Shown here piece after piece: positions 61,352 to 64,000 of a stretch of DNA of 64,000 nt. The stretch comes from JACCXG01 sp963750935 (GTDB lineage: Bacteria; Acidobacteriota; Vicinamibacteria; Vicinamibacterales; 2-12-FULL-66-21), in contig CAVVSR010000019.1 of the NCBI GenBank assembly GCA_963750935.1, positions 1 to 64,000 on the forward strand, in the 5' to 3' direction. The notes beneath the pieces were generated by a model. That model worked only from the letters and a program-made list of their open reading frames with translations. It did not search any database and was not told the DNA's origin. The translations under genes were made by a program, and so were the position numbers. Each line of letters starts with the position of its first letter. The first letter of the stretch is position 1.

Positions 61352-64000
61352 CTACTTTGCCGCCGCTGTCGACGTCGACGGCGCCGCCTTCCGACCCGCC
61401 AGATAGATCCCGTTGAACAGGAACTTGAAGGTCCCGTGCGGCTGGGCGCGGAACGTGATCTCCGGCGCGAACAGGAACAGCTTGCCGGCGCCGACCGACG
61501 CATCGACCACCTGGACGCCGCCTTCGAGGTAGCCCTGGCCGTAGGCCCAGCCGCTGCGCAGCGGCGTGGCGCTGTCGAACCACCCGACCGGCCGCACCCC
61601 CTTCAGCGTCGCGTCCGGATTGAGCTTGAACACCGGGCTGTTGTCGAAGAACACGTCGACCGGATTGGTGATGCCGTGCGCGATCGGGACCGTGTTGTCG
61701 ACGGCCATGCGCAGCACCGAACCGGGGACGTAGTACTTCGAGGCCGGCAGCGCCTCCGACGTGCCGTCCGGAGCCTTCTCCGACAGATGATTGCTGACCG
61801 GCAGCTGGAACAGCTGCGCGAAGTTCATGGCCGAGCGGCCCACGGCGAGGATCGTGCCCCCGGCCTCGACGAACTTCCGCAGCTCGGGTCCGGTCTGCGC
61901 CGCACTGTAGGCCCCCTGCATCGCCTGGAACTCGGCCGGCACCGTGGGCTGCGCGGCCGCTCCGCCGCGCCCGCCGCCCGCCGCGCCACGACCGCCGCCC
62001 CCGCCACGTCCGCCCCCGCCCGCGGCCGGTCCGACGCCGGACGGGAAGATGATCACGTCGTACTTCGCCGAGAGATTGCCGGCGTCGAGGGCCTGCGGGA
62101 ACACGACGTCGAACGGGAACTGGTACTGCTCGAGGATGAACCGCGTCCACCCCGACGGCATCGACCCGCCGTACTGATCGGCAAGCGCGATGCGCTGTTT
62201 GCGCAGCGTCATCGCCTCGCCGGCGGGTTTCGCGCCAGCCTCGAAGCTGACCCCGAGATCGGCGGCGAGCTTGTCGACGAGGGCGCGCGTCGAGGCCTTG
62301 GACGTGACGAAGAACGCGCCGGCCTGCGGCCCGGACGTCAGCCACGACACGTCTTCACCGGCCGCGAGCAGCCGATTGATGGCGAGGAACGCGTCGTTGG
62401 CGGCATGGCTCAGCACGAAGCCGGCGCCGGCCGTGCCGGTCACCTTCCCGGGGGCCGGCTTCTGCAGCCCGGTGAGCTTCTCGAACGGCCCGTCGAAGCC
62501 TTCCAGTACGCGATCGAACTTGACCCCCATCTGGTACGCGAGCGTCCATCCGGCGTTGTCGTACGGCCGGTTCGGCGCGCCGCCGGGATACGGGATGTCG
62601 TCCGGATGATCCTGGGGCTCGAACATGTCGAGCACGTGCGGACGGAACGCCTGCGCGGCCTTCACCACATACGACCCGGCTGGATACTGCTTGCCGGCGG
62701 CGCTGAACGCCGCGGTCGAGCGATGGACGGTGATCCCGGTCTTGATCAGCGCGTTGACGAACTTGGTCGCGGTCGGAAAATCCGGCTGATCCGCGGGCAT
62801 GATGAAGCCGCGCGGATCCTTGAGCGCCGGATCGCGCAGCAGCCGGGTGAAGTCCTCGGCGGTGCCACCGCCGCCACCGCGGCCGCCACGCCCACCGCCG
62901 GCGTCGGGCTCGTCGCCGCCGGGCGCATCGCCGCCCGCGCCGCCCCGTCCGCGTCCCGCCGGCGTCAGCGCGCGCTGCGCCGCGATGACGCGCCGCGGCG
63001 TCGGCGTCCAGCTGTCACGATTGCCGCGGGCGATCGAGTTCTTCCCCATCTGGTAGATGTTGAACAGGAAGTTCTCCTTGTTCCGCGACGCGATGTCGAA
63101 CACGGCGTAGTTGGCCGTCACCGAGTAGTCGATCGACTGCCGGAAATGCCACTCCTGCGGCTCGATCGGAAAGTGCAGGTTGGAGTCGGGCAGGTGCCGC
63201 TGCGGCAGGAACGGGATCCGCATCGGGGTCGGGTTGCCGATCGTCTCCGTCAGCAGGCCGACCATGTTGTGGAAATAGACCGTGGTGCGAAGCCCGCCGT
63301 TCCACCACGTCGAGTAGTTGGCGCCCCGCCGGCTGGTCACCCCCGGCTTGCCTTCCGCCGCGAACCGGCTGTGCATCGCCGCCGCCACCAGATCGAGCTG
63401 CGCCGGGACGAGCGGATCGAAGTTGTAGTTGAAAGGGTCGCGGAACGGCGGCGCGAACATCACGGTGCCGGCCGGACCGGTCTGGTGATGGTTGTACATG
63501 ATCTGCGGGAACCACTCGTGGTAGAGCACGCGGTTCATGTTCGTGCTCTCGGGCTGCGACGAGAGGTAGAAGTCGCGGTTGTTGTCGTGGCCGATGTACT
63601 TCTGGTACAGCCGCGGAATGCCCGGCCCGGTGCCGCGCTGCTGCGGGTTCGGGTTGCGCATGTACCAGCTCGACACCAGCTCCATGCCATCCGGGTTGGC
63701 GTGGACCGCCAGGATCACCAGGTCGTTGAGGAACCGCGTCGTCTCGGCGTCGTTCCGGCTCACCAGCTGATAGGTCGTTTCGATCAGCTGATGCGCGCCG
63801 AGCACCTCGGTCGCGTGCAGGCCGCCGTCGAACCAGACCACGCCCTTGCCCTCGCGGGCCAGCGCGCGCGCCTGCTCCTCGGTCAGCCCCTCCGCCGTCG
63901 CCAGCCGCCGCGCGATCTCCTTGTAGCGCTCGATGTTCTTGTGGTTCTGCGGCGACGTGATGATCGCCATGAGCTGTGGGCGTCCCTCGGCGGTCTTGCC
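61352..64000 (-). CDS. M14 family zinc metallopeptidase (5' end outside the window)
   Basis: The visible 882 residues lack the N-terminus: the frame stays open to 64000 (GKTAEGRPQL before MAIITS), so the gene begins beyond the window. Zinc-binding motif: WFDGGLHATEVLGAHQ (HxxE), with the conserved NPDG in VHANPDGMELVS and the third His region HEWFPQIMYNHHQTGPAG. Substrate Arg region DNNRDFYLSSQ. This matches the large carboxypeptidase-like M14 proteins common in Acidobacteria. The middle has a Gly-rich linker (GRGGAGGDAPGG onward) followed by a long C-terminal domain of unknown role that includes another Gly-rich stretch (AAGGGGRGGGGGRGAAGGG). Probably exported, but the signal is not visible. 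Confidence 0.93.
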   Translation of the reverse strand, partial: GKTAEGRPQLMAIITSPQNHKNIERYKEIARRLATAEGLTEEQARALAREGKGVVWFDGGLHATEVLGAHQLIETTYQLVSRNDAETTRFLNDLVILAVHANPDGMELVSSWYMRNPNPQQRGTGPGIPRLYQKYIGHDNNRDFYLSSQPESTNMNRVLYHEWFPQIMYNHHQTGPAGTVMFAPPFRDPFNYNFDPLVPAQLDLVAAAMHSRFAAEGKPGVTSRRGANYSTWWNGGLRTTVYFHNMVGLLTETIGNPTPMRIPFLPQRHLPDSNLHFPIEPQEWHFRQSIDYSVTANYAVFDIASRNKENFLFNIYQMGKNSIARGNRDSWTPTPRRVIAAQRALTPAGRGRGGAGGDAPGGDEPDAGGGRGGRGGGGGTAEDFTRLLRDPALKDPRGFIMPADQPDFPTATKFVNALIKTGITVHRSTAAFSAAGKQYPAGSYVVKAAQAFRPHVLDMFEPQDHPDDIPYPGGAPNRPYDNAGWTLAYQMGVKFDRVLEGFDGPFEKLTGLQKPAPGKVTGTAGAGFVLSHAANDAFLAINRLLAAGEDVSWLTSGPQAGAFFVTSKASTRALVDKLAADLGVSFEAGAKPAGEAMTLRKQRIALADQYGGSMPSGWTRFILEQYQFPFDVVFPQALDAGNLSAKYDVIIFPSGVGPAAGGGGRGGGGGRGAAGGGRGGAAAQPTVPAEFQAMQGAYSAAQTGPELRKFVEAGGTILAVGRSAMNFAQLFQLPVSNHLSEKAPDGTSEALPASKYYVPGSVLRMAVDNTVPIAHGITNPVDVFFDNSPVFKLNPDATLKGVRPVGWFDSATPLRSGWAYGQGYLEGGVQVVDASVGAGKLFLFAPEITFRAQPHGTFKFLFNGIYLAGRKAAPSTSTAAAK

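Overview
The window is GC-rich (visibly mid-to-high 60s %) and dense with genes. It suggests an Acidobacteriota genome, most likely the Vicinamibacteria branch. That is an inference from gene content: an ADOP-type MacB/FtsX permease, Oar-like TonB receptors with an N-terminal carboxypeptidase-regulatory domain, several CRTAC1-like FG-GAP/ASPIC-UnbV proteins, a family 11 rhamnogalacturonan lyase, a CHRD lipoprotein and a large M14 metallopeptidase. I see no rRNA, tRNA, insertion sequence, prophage or CRISPR array.

Layout. 0.1-5 kb: envelope and exported proteins (beta-barrel, DUF2092 lipoprotein, repeat protein, frameshifted SBF transporter, CHRD lipoprotein). 5.4-12 kb: ADOP permease, PL11 lyase, pssA, ogt and a small conserved gene. 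12-14.6 kb: short exported proteins, three of them frameshifted. 14.6-35 kb: the most striking block. It holds two Oar-like TonB receptors, two TPR proteins, four FG-GAP/ASPIC-UnbV proteins (one fused to TPRs) and a nitrilase-family hydrolase, mostly on the minus strand and joined by ATGA stop/start overlaps. 35-44 kb: regulators (a degenerate and a normal receiver domain), an esterase, membrane proteins, pruA, and small nucleotidyl/phospho-transfer proteins. 44-46 kb: a SAM-I riboswitch in front of homoserine dehydrogenase. 46-57 kb: a VWA protein, an outer-membrane barrel followed by an exported kinase-like protein, two glycosyltransferases, and a run ending in a second kinase-like lipoprotein. 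57-64 kb: metallophosphoesterase, HerA-like ATPase, histone-H1-like protein and a partial M14 peptidase.

How it may work together. The 14.6-35 kb block looks like an extracytoplasmic uptake/processing system: outer-membrane receptors, periplasmic TPR scaffolds, calcium-binding-type FG-GAP propellers with UnbV tails, and a C-N hydrolase. Its substrate is unknown. In the 48-57 kb region two exported proteins carry protein-kinase-like catalytic motifs (HxDxKxxN plus DFN or DLG). One is paired with an outer-membrane barrel and the other lies end-to-end with a metallophosphoesterase. These are the best candidates for undescribed biology here.

Quality warning. At least 25 single-base frame breaks are visible. 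They interrupt about 16 otherwise well conserved genes, ten or more of them in one receptor gene. Reading is restored by one-base corrections and the reconstructed proteins show no in-frame stop codons, so I read most of them as consensus/assembly indels rather than real gene decay. Several long apparent fusion reading frames are artefacts of these shifts.
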